Shown: in pieces, positions 8,869 to 17,955 of the stretch
Layout: every line of letters starts with the position of its first letter
How positions within the stretch are numbered: position 1 is the stretch's first letter
Source: an uncultured Hyphomicrobiales bacterium
GTDB lineage: Bacteria; Pseudomonadota; Alphaproteobacteria; Rhizobiales; Beijerinckiaceae
NCBI GenBank assembly: GCA_903902915.1
Contig: CAIUWR010000001.1
Location: forward strand, 1 to 64,000
Length of the DNA stretch: 64,000 nucleotides
Reading direction: 5' to 3'
Position numbers and translations under genes: made by a program
Notes under the pieces: generated by a model
Seen by the model: the letters and a program-made list of their open reading frames with translations, nothing else
What the model was told of the DNA's origin: nothing
Database searches by the model: none

Positions 8869-8886
8869 GTGCAATGCCCCATGCAC
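8869..8886. promoter_or_regulatory. Candidate operator upstream of the importer operon
   Basis: An inverted repeat, GTGCA-N8-TGCAC, sits 70 bp before the ATG of the ABC importer gene at 8957, within a 187-bp gap. The 18-bp palindrome is of the size bound by LysR-type dimers, and a LysR gene lies in the same strand series at 13315. The link is inference. The region also contains other GC-rich inverted repeats, so chance occurrence is possible. Confidence 0.3.
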
Positions 8887-8956
8887 GCCCATTGAACGGA
8901 CTGGCACGGAGTCTGCTTTCTTCTTCCTGCGCCGCCGGCTTCACCGGCTCGGCCTG

Positions 8957-9754
8957 ATGGAGGCGACCTTGTCTGCTCCCGCGTCAAAGCTTGTGCTCGA
9001 AAACCTGTCCATGGTGTTCCAGACCGGAGGAAAGCAATTCGTTGCGCTGGAGCCTGCCGATCTGGTGGTGCCAGCGGGAAAATTCATCTCGCTCATCGGG
9101 CCATCTGGCTGCGGCAAGAGCACCCTCTTTAATATCATCGCAGGACTTCAGGCGCCAACCACCGGGCGCGTGTTGATCGATGGGCAGGACTACACAGGTT
9201 ACATCGGTCAGGTCGGCTATATGTTGCAGAAAGATCTTCTGCTGCCTTGGCGCACGGTGCTGGATAATGTGGCGCTGGGCATGGAGATCAGCGGCGTGCC
9301 GATCAGGGAGGCGCGCGCCCGCGCTCTGCCGCTCATCATAAAATATGGTCTCGCAGGCTTCGAGCATCAATATCCTTCCTCGCTCTCCGGCGGCATGCGC
9401 CAACGCGCGGCCCTGCTGCGCACGCTGCTGGTGGAGCGCGACGTGGTGCTGCTGGACGAGCCCTTCGGCGCGCTCGATGCACAGACCAAATCGCAGATGC
9501 AGGAATGGCTGTTACAAATCTTCGCGGACTTCGGCCGCACGGTTGTTTTCGTCACCCATGACGTCGAGGAAGCCGTATTCCTGTCCGATGAAATCCACGT
9601 CATGGCGAGCAGGCCGGGCCGCGTGATCGAGACCTTGCCGATTGACCTGCCGCGCCCGCGTGATCGCGCCTTGGTTTCGACGCCGCGCTTCGTCGCCATG
9701 AAGAAATACTGCCTCGACCTGCTGCATCTGGGCGAGCAGGAAGCCGCCGCCTGA
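8957..9754 (+). CDS. ABC importer ATP-binding protein (SsuB/TauB/NrtD family)
   Basis: A 265-residue ATPase. Walker A GPSGCGKST lies at 48-56, the Q-loop is in YMLQKDLLLPWRTV, the signature is SLSGGMRQRAALLRTLL, Walker B is VVLLDEPFGALD and the switch is VFVTHDVEEAVFL. MLQKDLLLPWRTVLDNV is characteristic of the nitrate/sulfonate/taurine importer ATPases. It is followed at 28 bp by its permease and then by the binding protein, so 8957-11694 is one uptake operon, with two isochorismatase-like hydrolases downstream. The ribosome site is weak. Confidence 0.9.
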   Translation: MEATLSAPASKLVLENLSMVFQTGGKQFVALEPADLVVPAGKFISLIGPSGCGKSTLFNIIAGLQAPTTGRVLIDGQDYTGYIGQVGYMLQKDLLLPWRTVLDNVALGMEISGVPIREARARALPLIIKYGLAGFEHQYPSSLSGGMRQRAALLRTLLVERDVVLLDEPFGALDAQTKSQMQEWLLQIFADFGRTVVFVTHDVEEAVFLSDEIHVMASRPGRVIETLPIDLPRPRDRALVSTPRFVAMKKYCLDLLHLGEQEAAA

Positions 9755-9782
9755 CGCATCACGCCTATCGGGAGACGCTTTC

Positions 9783-10652
9783 ATGAACGCCAAGACATCC
9801 ACCCTGCCATCCGCAGCCACTTTTCCTGGTCCCAGGGCCACGGCTGGCGGGGTTCCGCCAAAGCGCATGGCGCGGCGCCTTCCCGTGCGGCGGATCTGGC
9901 CGACATGGGTCTTGTTCACTGTGCAATCCGGCATCTTTGTCGGCTTCGTGGCGCTGTGGGAAGTCGCCGCGATGACGGGACTGATCGACACTTTCTTCTG
10001 GTCGAAACCCTCCGCCATCGCTTCCACGATGGTAATTTTCTTCACCGAGGGCAGCGCCCTCACCGACATCGTTTACACTTTCCGCTCAACGATCCTGGGC
10101 TTCATTCTGGGTACTTCGCTGGGCGCTGTTCTGGGCATGTCCTTCTGGTGGTCGCGCAACTATGCGCTGATCATGCAGCCCTATGTCATCTGCCTTGAAT
10201 CAATCCCCAAGCTCGCGCTGGCGCCTCTGATCATACTTGTCTTCGGCATGGGGCTCGCGTCGAAGGTCGCCATCGCGACGGCGCTGACGCTGGTCGTTTC
10301 CACGCTCACCGCCTATTCGGGCGTCCAGGCGGTGGACCGCGATCAGGAGAAGCTGTTCTATTCGCTGGGCGCCAGCCGGTGGCAGGTTTTCACCAAACTC
10401 GTCGCGCCCTCCTGCATTCCGTGGATCATCTCGATCCTCCGCGTGAACATCGGCCTTGCGCTCACCGGTTCCATCGTCGGCGAATTCGTCGCCTCGCAAT
10501 ATGGCCTTGGCCGCACGATTCTATACGCAGGTCAGACCTATGAAATCGCGCTCGTGTGGGTGGCTGTGCTGGTTCTCTCGGGCCTCTCGATGATCATGTA
10601 TGTCGGCGTGTCATGGCTCGAGCGCTATCTGCAAAAGGGCATCATTCGCTGA
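9783..10652 (+). CDS. ABC importer permease (SsuC/TauC family)
   Basis: A 289-residue permease. A roughly 35-residue cytoplasmic N-terminus precedes six hydrophobic stretches, and the EAA loop is visible as LFYSLGASRWQVFTKLVAPS. GSIVGEFVASQYGLGRTILY is typical of the sulfonate/taurine/hydroxymethylpyrimidine permeases. A GGGAG site precedes the ATG. It partners the ATPase at 8957 and the binding protein at 10699. The N-terminal extension (Pro/Arg rich) is the only unusual part. Confidence 0.9.
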   Translation: MNAKTSTLPSAATFPGPRATAGGVPPKRMARRLPVRRIWPTWVLFTVQSGIFVGFVALWEVAAMTGLIDTFFWSKPSAIASTMVIFFTEGSALTDIVYTFRSTILGFILGTSLGAVLGMSFWWSRNYALIMQPYVICLESIPKLALAPLIILVFGMGLASKVAIATALTLVVSTLTAYSGVQAVDRDQEKLFYSLGASRWQVFTKLVAPSCIPWIISILRVNIGLALTGSIVGEFVASQYGLGRTILYAGQTYEIALVWVAVLVLSGLSMIMYVGVSWLERYLQKGIIR

Positions 10653-10698
10653 ATTTTTCTCAAGCTTGTCTTCGTCATAGCCTTCCAGGGAGAACGAC

Positions 10699-11694
10699 AT
10701 GACCAAAGCCTTCAAGAGCCTGCTCCTCTCGACCATCGTTGCTGTCTCTCTTGGCGGCGGCGCCTTGGGGGAGGAAAAGAAGACCCTGATCGTGGCCGAA
10801 CCCGTGCATGGCACCGGTTATCTGCCGCTCTATGTGGCGATTGCAAAAGGGTACTTTTCCGACGCCGGTCTCGATGTGAAAATCATGACGGTCGAGAGCG
10901 GGTCGGGCCATACCAATGCGGTGCTGAGCGGACAGGCTTTCGCCTTTATTGGCGGGCCAGAGCACGACGCTTTCGCCAAGCTTAAAGGCGCCGAACTGCG
11001 GGGCGTGGTGAACGTGGTGGATCGTGGCAATGTCTATATCAATGCGGCCAAAGGCAAGGAGCCTGCGGCGGGCGAAAACATGGCGGACTTCTTCAAGGGC
11101 AAAAGCATCGCCACGGGTCCATTTGGCGGAACGCCGAATTCGATAACGCGCTATCTGCTGAAGAAATATAATCTCGACGACAAGAAGGACGTCACTCTGC
11201 AAGAGATGCCCAACTCGGCGGTGCTTTCGGCGGTGAAGACAAGCGCGGCGCAGATCGGCGTGACGACGGAACCCTTCCTGACCCAGGGCATCAAGCAGAA
11301 CCTCTGGGGCGAGCCCATCATCAATATTCCCAAGGAGCTTGGCCCCTATGCCTATTCGACGCTCAACATCCGTCTCGACTCGATCCAGAAAGATCCCGAG
11401 ACCGTGCGCAAGTTCGTGGAAGGCGTGATGAAGGGCCTCAAGTTCACTTATTCAGAGCAGGAAGAAGCCATAAAAATCGCCAAGAAGGAATTCCCGACCA
11501 TGGCGCCGGAAGATCTGAAGGCGACGCTGGACCGTTCCTTCGCCGATGAGATCTGGAGCAAAGATGGGCTCATTTCCGAGAAATCATGGGAGACTGCGGA
11601 GTCGGTTGTTCTGGCTGCGGGCATTCTCAAGCAGCCCGTGCCCTATGGCGACATCATCGACATGCAATTCGTGAAGGGCGCGAAAGCAAACTGA
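10699..11694 (+). CDS. ABC importer periplasmic substrate-binding protein (NMT1/SsuA-like)
   Basis: A 331-residue protein with a Sec signal peptide (basic MTKAFK, hydrophobic LLLSTIVAVSLGGGALG). The mature protein begins with TLIVAEPVHGTGYLPLYVA and continues IAKGYFSDAGLDVKI, the hallmark of the NMT1/THI5-SsuA fold. A GPFGGTPNSITRYLLKK loop is where ligand specificity usually lies. Ribosome site GGGAGA. It completes the importer operon. The family takes up sulfonates, pyrimidine precursors and aromatic acids; the hydrolases downstream suggest an amide- or carboxylate-bearing ligand. Confidence 0.9.
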   Translation: MTKAFKSLLLSTIVAVSLGGGALGEEKKTLIVAEPVHGTGYLPLYVAIAKGYFSDAGLDVKIMTVESGSGHTNAVLSGQAFAFIGGPEHDAFAKLKGAELRGVVNVVDRGNVYINAAKGKEPAAGENMADFFKGKSIATGPFGGTPNSITRYLLKKYNLDDKKDVTLQEMPNSAVLSAVKTSAAQIGVTTEPFLTQGIKQNLWGEPIINIPKELGPYAYSTLNIRLDSIQKDPETVRKFVEGVMKGLKFTYSEQEEAIKIAKKEFPTMAPEDLKATLDRSFADEIWSKDGLISEKSWETAESVVLAAGILKQPVPYGDIIDMQFVKGAKAN

Positions 11695-11720
11695 GCCGCC
11701 AGGACTTAAAGGAACAACCC

Positions 11721-12476
11721 ATGTCCCAACCCATCTGGAATCAGTTTCTCACCGAACGCGACAAGGCGGTCTTCGCGGCCTCCGGCTACGGCGCGCGGGG
11801 CGGCTTTGGCAAGCGTCCCGCCCTGCTCGTCATCGACGTGAATTACGCCTTCTGCGGCGACAAGCCCGAGCCCATTCTCGAGTCCATCAAACGCTGGCGA
11901 AACTCCTGCGGCGAGGAGAGTTGGCCAGCGGTGGCGGCCATCCGCACGCTCATCGACAAGTGCCATGAGAAGGGCCTGCCGGTGATCTACACCACCGGCG
12001 TGCGCCGCGATGACAATTGGGATTCAGGATCCTGGAGCTGGAAGAACGCGCGCGGCGGCGAGCGCCCGACCGTGCCCGTCAGCAATATCGACGGTAATGA
12101 AATTGTCGCCGAGATCGCGCCCGCGCCGCAAGACATCGTGGTCCTGAAGCAGAAGCCCTCCGGTTTCTTCGGCACCAATCTGGCATCCTACCTGACTTTG
12201 CTGGGCGCCGACAGCATCATCGTCACCGGCACGACCACGTCAGGCTGCGTGCGCGCCACCGTGCTCGACGCCTTCAGCATGAATTATCATGTGGCCATCG
12301 CCGAAGACGGCTGCTTCGACCGCTCGCAGGCCAGCCACGCGATCAACCTGTGCGACATGAACGCCAAATATGCCGACGTGATGAAGTCCGCCGAAGTGCT
12401 CGACTTCATCGACACCCTGCCGGAGGATCTGTTCGATCTGCCCAAGGGCTCCGCGCCGAAAATGGCGAAGGCATAG
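11721..12476 (+). CDS. Isochorismatase-family cysteine hydrolase, copy 1
   Basis: A 251-residue hydrolase of the isochorismatase/N-carbamoylsarcosine amidase fold. The catalytic triad is visible: Asp in PALLVIDVNYAF, Lys in DIVVLKQKPSGFFGT, and Cys in VTGTTTSGCVRATVLDAF with the usual cis-peptide TTTSGC. These enzymes hydrolyse amides such as maleamate, ureidoacrylate and N-carbamoyl compounds. The ATG at 11721 lies behind AAAGGAAC, 26 bp from the binding-protein stop. The gene is followed by a close duplicate, and the position after an importer suggests that it acts on an imported amide or on a catabolic intermediate. Confidence 0.88.
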   Translation: MSQPIWNQFLTERDKAVFAASGYGARGGFGKRPALLVIDVNYAFCGDKPEPILESIKRWRNSCGEESWPAVAAIRTLIDKCHEKGLPVIYTTGVRRDDNWDSGSWSWKNARGGERPTVPVSNIDGNEIVAEIAPAPQDIVVLKQKPSGFFGTNLASYLTLLGADSIIVTGTTTSGCVRATVLDAFSMNYHVAIAEDGCFDRSQASHAINLCDMNAKYADVMKSAEVLDFIDTLPEDLFDLPKGSAPKMAKA

Positions 12477-12485
12477 GGGGATCCC

Positions 12486-13244
12486 ATGAATGACGGAAAA
12501 GCAGGCGTCCGCATCTGGGACGCCTTTCTGACGGAACGCGACAAGCGGGTCTTCGCCACCTCCGGCTTTGGCGCCAAAGCTGGCTTTGGCAAGCGCCCTG
12601 CCCTGCTCGTGATCGACGTCAGCTATGGTTTTGCTGGCGACAAGCGCGAGCCAATCCTCGACTCCATTAAACGCTGGAGCAATTCCTGTGGCGCCGAGAG
12701 CTGGGACGCCATCGCAGCCATCGACACTCTGGCGCAGGCCTTTCGCGCGAAGAACATGCCGGTCATCTACACCACCGGCCAGAACAGGTCCGATGGATGG
12801 GATGTTGGCAGCTGGGCCTGGAAGAACACCCGCACAGGTGAATCACTGCCGCGCCCGACGCACAACCTCGACGCCAATGAGATCGTGGCGGAAATTGCGC
12901 CCCAGCCGAAAGACATCGTGGTCTACAAACAGAAGCCCTCGGGCTTTTTCGGCTCCAACCTCGCAGCCTATCTGACCCTGCTAGGCGCCGACAGCGTGAT
13001 CGTGACAGGAACGACCACATCGGGTTGCGTGCGCGCCACGGTGATCGACGCCTTCAGCATGAACTATCGCGTAGCGGTGGCGGAGGACGGCTGCTTTGAT
13101 CGTTCGCAGGCAAGCCATGCGATCAATCTGTGCGACATGCATGCAAAATATGCAGATGTGGCCCACTCATCCGAAATCCTGACCTATCTCGCCACGCTAG
13201 CGGATGACCTGTTCCCCAATCTGCCCAAGGGCGCGGCGGCCTGA
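12486..13244 (+). CDS. Isochorismatase-family cysteine hydrolase, copy 2
   Basis: A 252-residue tandem paralog, 9 bp after copy 1 and by eye about three-quarters identical to it. The triad is preserved: Asp in PALLVIDVSYGF, Lys in DIVVYKQKPSGFFGS, Cys in TGTTTSGCVRATVIDAF. The main differences are in the segment from about residue 80 to 125 and at the C-terminus, so the copies may take different amides or form a hetero-oligomer. Retention of both catalytic sites argues against decay. The ribosome site is GGGGG close to the ATG. Confidence 0.88.
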   Translation: MNDGKAGVRIWDAFLTERDKRVFATSGFGAKAGFGKRPALLVIDVSYGFAGDKREPILDSIKRWSNSCGAESWDAIAAIDTLAQAFRAKNMPVIYTTGQNRSDGWDVGSWAWKNTRTGESLPRPTHNLDANEIVAEIAPQPKDIVVYKQKPSGFFGSNLAAYLTLLGADSVIVTGTTTSGCVRATVIDAFSMNYRVAVAEDGCFDRSQASHAINLCDMHAKYADVAHSSEILTYLATLADDLFPNLPKGAAA

Positions 13245-13314
13245 CATACGCTCGGCATGGGATCTGCATTCATTAAAGGCGCGGGCGTTCGGCTCGCGGC
13301 CAGGCTTCGAACAT

Positions 13315-14271
13315 ATGAACCCCATTGACCTGCGCGGCCTCGAAATCTTTCTCGCGGTTTGCGACGCTGGCGGGCTGACATCCGCCGCCCGCACACTCGA
13401 TCTGACCCAAGCCGCCGTCTCGCAGCATCTGGCGAAGATCGAGCGGGAGCTCGGCGTGCAACTGGTCGACCGCTCCGTGCGGCCCCAGCAGGTCACGCCG
13501 GCCGGCCATTATCTGCGACAGCGCGCCCGCAAACTCTTCGGCGAATTCGACGACATCCGCGCGGGCGTCGCGCGCTATCGCGAGCGTGACATTCCAGAGC
13601 TGCATATCGGCCTCGTCGAATCCATCGCGGTGGCGCTGTTGCCCCATCTGGTGGCGCGCATCAAGTCGCGCGTCGGCTCGCTGTCGATCACCAGCGGCAC
13701 CACCCATCCCCTCATGCCGGAACTACGCGACGGCGCCTTCGACATGATCGTGACCACCGAACGGCCGGACGGGATCGATGGCGCCGAAATGATGCCGCTA
13801 CTCACCGAACCGCTGCTCATGGTGCTGCCCAATTCGCAGGAGCCGCCGCAGGACTGGCAGGGCGTCGCGGAGTTGGCGGCGCGGCTGGAATTCGTTCGCT
13901 TCGGCCGCAAACGGCGCCTGTCGAAGCTCATTGATCACCAGTTCTCCCGCTTTGGCATAGAGACCCACGGCACGCTGGAATTCGATTCGTCTTTCGCCAT
14001 CATCGACCGGGTGCGCCAGGGGCTTGGCTGGGCTGTCTCCACGCCGCTCTGCATCTTCGCAGCGGGGGTGACGGGCAAGGACGTCTCGCTCGTGCCCTTC
14101 CCCTCCTCGACGCCCATGCGCTGCGTCAATCTGGTCTGGATGTCGGAGCGCGGCAGCGGCCCTGCGCGCCTCGTGGGCAACGCCTGCCAGGGCATATTCG
14201 AAGACCTGATCATCCCCGAACTGCGCGCCCGCGCGCCGGGGCTGGAGGATCGGGTCGCCCTCGCGCAATAG
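13315..14271 (+). CDS. LysR-family transcriptional regulator
   Basis: A 318-residue protein. The N-terminal winged HTH reads GLTSAARTLDLTQAAVSQHL, then AKIERELGVQLVDRS, and the co-inducer domain follows from about residue 90. It lies at the end of the uptake/hydrolase series on the same strand and presumably controls it, together with the SnoaL-like gene 62 bp downstream. I chose the ATG at 13315 because the HTH then begins near residue 10, as is usual; upstream codons overlap the hydrolase gene. No strong ribosome site is visible. The inducer would be the substrate of the cluster. Confidence 0.88.
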   Translation: MNPIDLRGLEIFLAVCDAGGLTSAARTLDLTQAAVSQHLAKIERELGVQLVDRSVRPQQVTPAGHYLRQRARKLFGEFDDIRAGVARYRERDIPELHIGLVESIAVALLPHLVARIKSRVGSLSITSGTTHPLMPELRDGAFDMIVTTERPDGIDGAEMMPLLTEPLLMVLPNSQEPPQDWQGVAELAARLEFVRFGRKRRLSKLIDHQFSRFGIETHGTLEFDSSFAIIDRVRQGLGWAVSTPLCIFAAGVTGKDVSLVPFPSSTPMRCVNLVWMSERGSGPARLVGNACQGIFEDLIIPELRARAPGLEDRVALAQ

Positions 14272-14333
14272 CCGCCCGAATTGGCAAGCGGCCCGGTCTC
14301 GGTTAAAGCCCTCCCACAGACAGGGAGACAAAC

Positions 14334-14933
14334 ATGGACCAGGATCTTCTCGACCGCCTCACGATCAAACAACTTGTGGACAATTGGGTGGTGTGGCGTG
14401 ACGCCGGTCACTGGGATCGCTTCCGCACCGTCTGGCACGATGACGGCGTGATGCAAGCCACCTGGACGCAGGGCACGGCGGACGAATTCATCGCCATGAG
14501 CAAGGAAGGCTGGGCCAAGGGCGTCTCGATCCTGCATTTCCTCGGCGGCAATTCCATTGATCTGGCGGGCGACCGCGCCATTTCCCAAACGAAGATGACC
14601 ATCAGCCAGCGCGCGCTTGTGCATGGCGTGCTCGTGGATGTGGTCTGCACCGGGCGCTTTTATGATTTCATCGAGCGCCGCGATGGAAAATGGGGCTTCG
14701 TGCTGCGCCAGCCCATCTATGAGAAAGATCGCATGGATACTGTGGATCCGGCTGGCAAGGTCGAGCTGGATCAGAGCCTGCTCATGAGCTTCCCCGAAGG
14801 CTATCGCCACCTCGCCTATCTGCAATCGCAGATCGGCTACAAGATCAAGATGAACATGCCCGGCCTGAAGGGTGAGGCCGTGGAGGCGCTCTACCAGCGC
14901 GGCGCGGAGTGGCTGGCGGGCGGAGCGCTGTAA
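14334..14933 (+). CDS. SnoaL/NTF2-like protein
   Basis: A 199-residue protein with a SnoaL-like beginning: LLDRLTIKQLVDNWVVWRDA, a GHWDRFRTVWHDDGVMQATW strand and a FYDFIERRDGKWGFVLRQPI sheet. The fold serves small dehydratases, isomerases and dioxygenase beta subunits. The protein is longer than a minimal NTF2 domain, with an extra C-terminal roughly 50 residues (GYRHLAYLQSQIGYKIKMNM...). The ribosome site is GGGAG. It closes the plus-strand operon just before a terminator, so it probably acts in the same pathway. The reaction is unknown. Confidence 0.75.
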   Translation: MDQDLLDRLTIKQLVDNWVVWRDAGHWDRFRTVWHDDGVMQATWTQGTADEFIAMSKEGWAKGVSILHFLGGNSIDLAGDRAISQTKMTISQRALVHGVLVDVVCTGRFYDFIERRDGKWGFVLRQPIYEKDRMDTVDPAGKVELDQSLLMSFPEGYRHLAYLQSQIGYKIKMNMPGLKGEAVEALYQRGAEWLAGGAL

Positions 14934-14958
14934 CGGCGCCAACCTTGGCGAATTTCAA

Positions 14959-15000
14959 CTGAATAAGGCCGGACGCTCTGCGCGCTCCGGCCTTATTCAG
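14959..15000. terminator. Bidirectional terminator-like hairpin
   Basis: A 15-bp perfect stem (14959-14973 with 14986-15000; core AAGGCCGGA/TCCGGCCTT, ends CTGAAT/ATTCAG) encloses a 12-base loop. It lies between the converging SnoaL-like gene and the tricarboxylate-transporter gene, 26 and 60 bp from their stops. There is no long U tract on either strand, but position and stability fit transcription termination. Confidence 0.75.
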
Positions 15001-15059
15001 TGTCTGCAGCCCAAGAAAAATGGCCGCCGCATCTCTGCGACGGCCCTGTTTTGCGTGGA

Positions 15060-17123
15060 TCAGGCGCTCGGCATGTAATCTTTCCAGAACTGCCAGAAGT
15101 CGCCCAGCACGGTGCCCGGCCACGGAATGGCGAGCAACCAGTCGAACAGGAAGTAGATGAAGAGCGTCATGAAGATCGCCATGGGAAGCGTGATGCTCCA
15201 AGGCTCCTTTCCTTCGATGCGCATGAACAGAACGATGAAGATCGGAACCGTCGGGATGAGGCCGATCAACGCCATCGAGGTCAGGAAGAACACCATCCAC
15301 CCGAAGAAGAAGACGCCGCGCAGGATGATCGTGGAAGGCGGCAGATGGGTAATGTTGCTGCCGATGTCCATGTGCATCTTTTCTTCGACCTCACCCTTGC
15401 GGGCCGCCTCCGCAGAGCGCGCCTTGTGCACCTCGCCCTTGAAGAGATCGTTGGCCAGAGAGAGCGAACAGAAGAACACCGCGCCGCCGCCGACGATCAT
15501 GGGAATGATCCTGGCGTAGAAGTTCCAGGTCATCGCCTCGGCCAGCATCGTGACGAAGATCACGATCAGGAACGCGGGGAACACCTGGGTCCAGGCGAAC
15601 TTGGGCGCATGGAAGTCGGAAAGCATGCCCTTCAATCCGCCGTGCGCCTTCACGTCCTGCAAGAAGGGACGCAGCAAGGACAGCAGGGCCATGACGAACA
15701 TCACCACCACGAGCGGACGCCACATCCACGAGACGCCGTAGCGCTGGATGGAGATGAACATGTAACGCTCGAGAATGCTGCCCAGAATGAAGCCCAGCAC
15801 CAGCGGAGGACGGGGCCATTTGAAGTGCTTCATGCCCCAGGCGAAGACGCCGAAGAACAACAGCGAGTAGAGATCGCCCCACTGACGCTTGCCCTCGAAC
15901 GCGCCGATATAGACCATGCAGAGCACGACCGGCAAAATCAGGGAGTAGCGCAGCGACGCGAGCTTCGCGAACTGGCTGGAGAAGATAAAGCAGAGACCCG
16001 AGCCGAGCACATTGGCGATCGCGATCGACCAAACCATCGAATAGGTGATGGCGAGGTTCTTCGTCAGCATGTCCGGTCCCGGGACCAGACCGTGCATCAA
16101 GAAGGCGCCCAACAAGATCGCCATGCCGGCGGAGCCGGGCACGCCAAACACGATGGTGGGGATGAGCGCGCCGCCTTCACGCGAACAGGTCGCGCTTTCC
16201 GCCGCGATGACGCCGCGCACGTCGCCCTTGCCGAAGGTCTTCTGGGCGTCCTTCTCGGTCTTCAGCGCGTGGCCATAGGAGATCCAGTCGATGACGGACG
16301 CCGAGATGCCGGGGATCGCGCCGATGACGGAACCGATCCAGGCGCAGCGAATGTTCAGCCACCAATGATCGAAACAATCCATGGATCCGCGCCACAGGCC
16401 GCGCCAGTTGTTCTCCATCTTGCCGCTCTGCACCACGGCCGTGCGGGCGACGAGGAGGTCGCAGAGCTCTGGAAGCGCGAAGACGCCGAGCGTCAGCGGG
16501 ACGAGGGGCAGGCCTTCCCACAGGTAGAGACTATCCATGGTCCAGCGCAGGGTGCCCGTCTGCGGATCGGAGCCGATCATCGCCAGCATCATGCCGAAGC
16601 AGGCTGCGGTGAGGCCGCGTAGCGGCGAATTGCCCGAAAGCACCGCGACCATCGAAATACCGAACACCGCGAGCCCAAGCAGCTCCGGCGAGCCGATGAA
16701 GAGGATCAAGGGGCGCACGATCGGCAGGGCGACGGCCATGAGCATGGCGCCAAACAGGCCGCCAATGAGCGCGGACATATAGGCTGCGCCAAGCGCGCGC
16801 GCCCCCTCGCCCCGCTTCGTCATCGGATAGCCATCGAGCGCCGTGGCGGCGGAAGCTGAATGGCCTGGGGCGCCAAGGACGATCGCCGAGATAGGATCGC
16901 CATGCGTCGTCGTCGCGGCGAGACCCAGAAGCAGCGCCATCGCCGCGGCCGGGTCCATGCTGTAGGTGAAGGGAAGAAGCAGCGCCGTTCCCGCCACCCC
17001 TCCGATGCCCGGAAGAATGCCCAAGGCGAGCCCGCTCAGAACGCCGCCCCAAAGAAGCAGCAATCTATGCGGCTCGGTAATGATGTCCAGGCCCTGCCCA
17101 AGGGCGTTAAACCAATCCAGCAT
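15060..17123 (-). CDS. Tripartite tricarboxylate transporter, TctA-TctB fusion
   Basis: A 687-residue membrane protein. Residues 1 to about 500 are TctA, with LLWGGVLSGLALGILPGIGG near the start, LGLAATTTHGDPISAIVLGA and further polytopic segments. After a cytoplasmic linker (RSAEAARKGEVEEKMHMDI), residues of about 500-687 have TctB character: four short hydrophobic helices, including FFFGWMVFFLTSMALIGLI and a final FDWLLAIPWPGTVL. TctA is normally about 500 residues and TctB a separate protein of about 150, so this is a fusion of both membrane subunits. No TctC binding protein is adjacent; a partial one lies at 63605-64000. Confidence 0.85.
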   Translation of the reverse strand: MLDWFNALGQGLDIITEPHRLLLLWGGVLSGLALGILPGIGGVAGTALLLPFTYSMDPAAAMALLLGLAATTTHGDPISAIVLGAPGHSASAATALDGYPMTKRGEGARALGAAYMSALIGGLFGAMLMAVALPIVRPLILFIGSPELLGLAVFGISMVAVLSGNSPLRGLTAACFGMMLAMIGSDPQTGTLRWTMDSLYLWEGLPLVPLTLGVFALPELCDLLVARTAVVQSGKMENNWRGLWRGSMDCFDHWWLNIRCAWIGSVIGAIPGISASVIDWISYGHALKTEKDAQKTFGKGDVRGVIAAESATCSREGGALIPTIVFGVPGSAGMAILLGAFLMHGLVPGPDMLTKNLAITYSMVWSIAIANVLGSGLCFIFSSQFAKLASLRYSLILPVVLCMVYIGAFEGKRQWGDLYSLLFFGVFAWGMKHFKWPRPPLVLGFILGSILERYMFISIQRYGVSWMWRPLVVVMFVMALLSLLRPFLQDVKAHGGLKGMLSDFHAPKFAWTQVFPAFLIVIFVTMLAEAMTWNFYARIIPMIVGGGAVFFCSLSLANDLFKGEVHKARSAEAARKGEVEEKMHMDIGSNITHLPPSTIILRGVFFFGWMVFFLTSMALIGLIPTVPIFIVLFMRIEGKEPWSITLPMAIFMTLFIYFLFDWLLAIPWPGTVLGDFWQFWKDYMPSA

Positions 17124-17955
17124 CTAGGTACCTTTCGGGTTGTTGATCCGCCTGCGCGGATCCCCGGTCCTTGTGTGACCAGACGCGCCCCACCAGCGCG
17201 CCTGCTGTTCAGACCCCGAACCCACTGTCCTCCAACAGGTGGCCCGGGTGGCTTATCGACGTCTCGGCGAAACGGCGCCTTCGTTGCCGTTCCGCGCTCA
17301 AACCGGCGCAAGGCCGGTCGCCGGTCGTCCGCCCCACGAGGCGAACGGAGCGCTCGTCATCAGACAGGCGGCCCCCTGGCGTCAAGACTGCGGACAGGGC
17401 TCCGCTTACCCAACGTTTCCTGCCTTGCGGCGCGCAAATCGTCAAATCGGGAACGGCAGAACGCGAGGGTAAGCTGGCGGGACGCTGCGGCGAGCCACGA
17501 ACGCAGGAAGTCGATGACGGCGCGACGCAGCGGCTCACGGCGGTAAATGCCTGACAAGCTCAATGGGCGCATACATAGGCTGTCCACTCTCATCCCGACC
17601 CGCTGCCCTGTCCCGATCCCGATCCAATTCCAATTCCCGACCGCTCAGGTTCCGACGACGTCCGTTTCAAAGCGCCGCCGACGGCTGGCGCGTGAACCTG
17701 AACGAGCGGCAATCCCTTGTTTCCGGCCGAACTGGCCGCCCACGAATGCCGCGAGCAGACAATTCGTTTTTATTGGGGCGGATATAAACACAAAGTCGGA
17801 AGCCTTAAAAGAAGAACAATCCTTCGCTTCCTAAGCTAGAAATGGATTTTGCATTGCAGCATCGGATTGTTTTGCGGATGGCGTGCAACTTTTTTGGAGC
17901 CAAAAAAAGGGCCTTCTGTATTTTGCGCTGCACAATTTCAACAACTAACGCATCG
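17124..17955. other. 832-bp intergenic region without a supported gene
   Basis: Several frames are open here on both strands, but all are Arg/Pro/Ser-rich and lack domains or good starts. The right 200 bp is AT-richer and holds an inverted repeat of T and A tracts (CTTTTTTGG near 17889-17897, CCAAAAAAAG at 17900-17909), which could end transcription of the EutA-like gene. A short iterated pattern, CCCGATCCCGATCCAATTCC, lies near 17610. The left end must hold the promoter of the TctA-TctB gene. Confidence 0.4.

Noticed and set aside
15000-16622. 540-codon open frame on the plus strand opposite the TctA-TctB gene
   Set aside because: Its His/Glu/Arg/Asp-rich, low-complexity translation is an antisense shadow of a membrane protein in GC-rich DNA.
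17171-17554. Possible small genes in the 17.1-17.9 kb gap
   Set aside because: Frames on both strands are Arg/Pro/Ser-rich without ribosome sites or family motifs.
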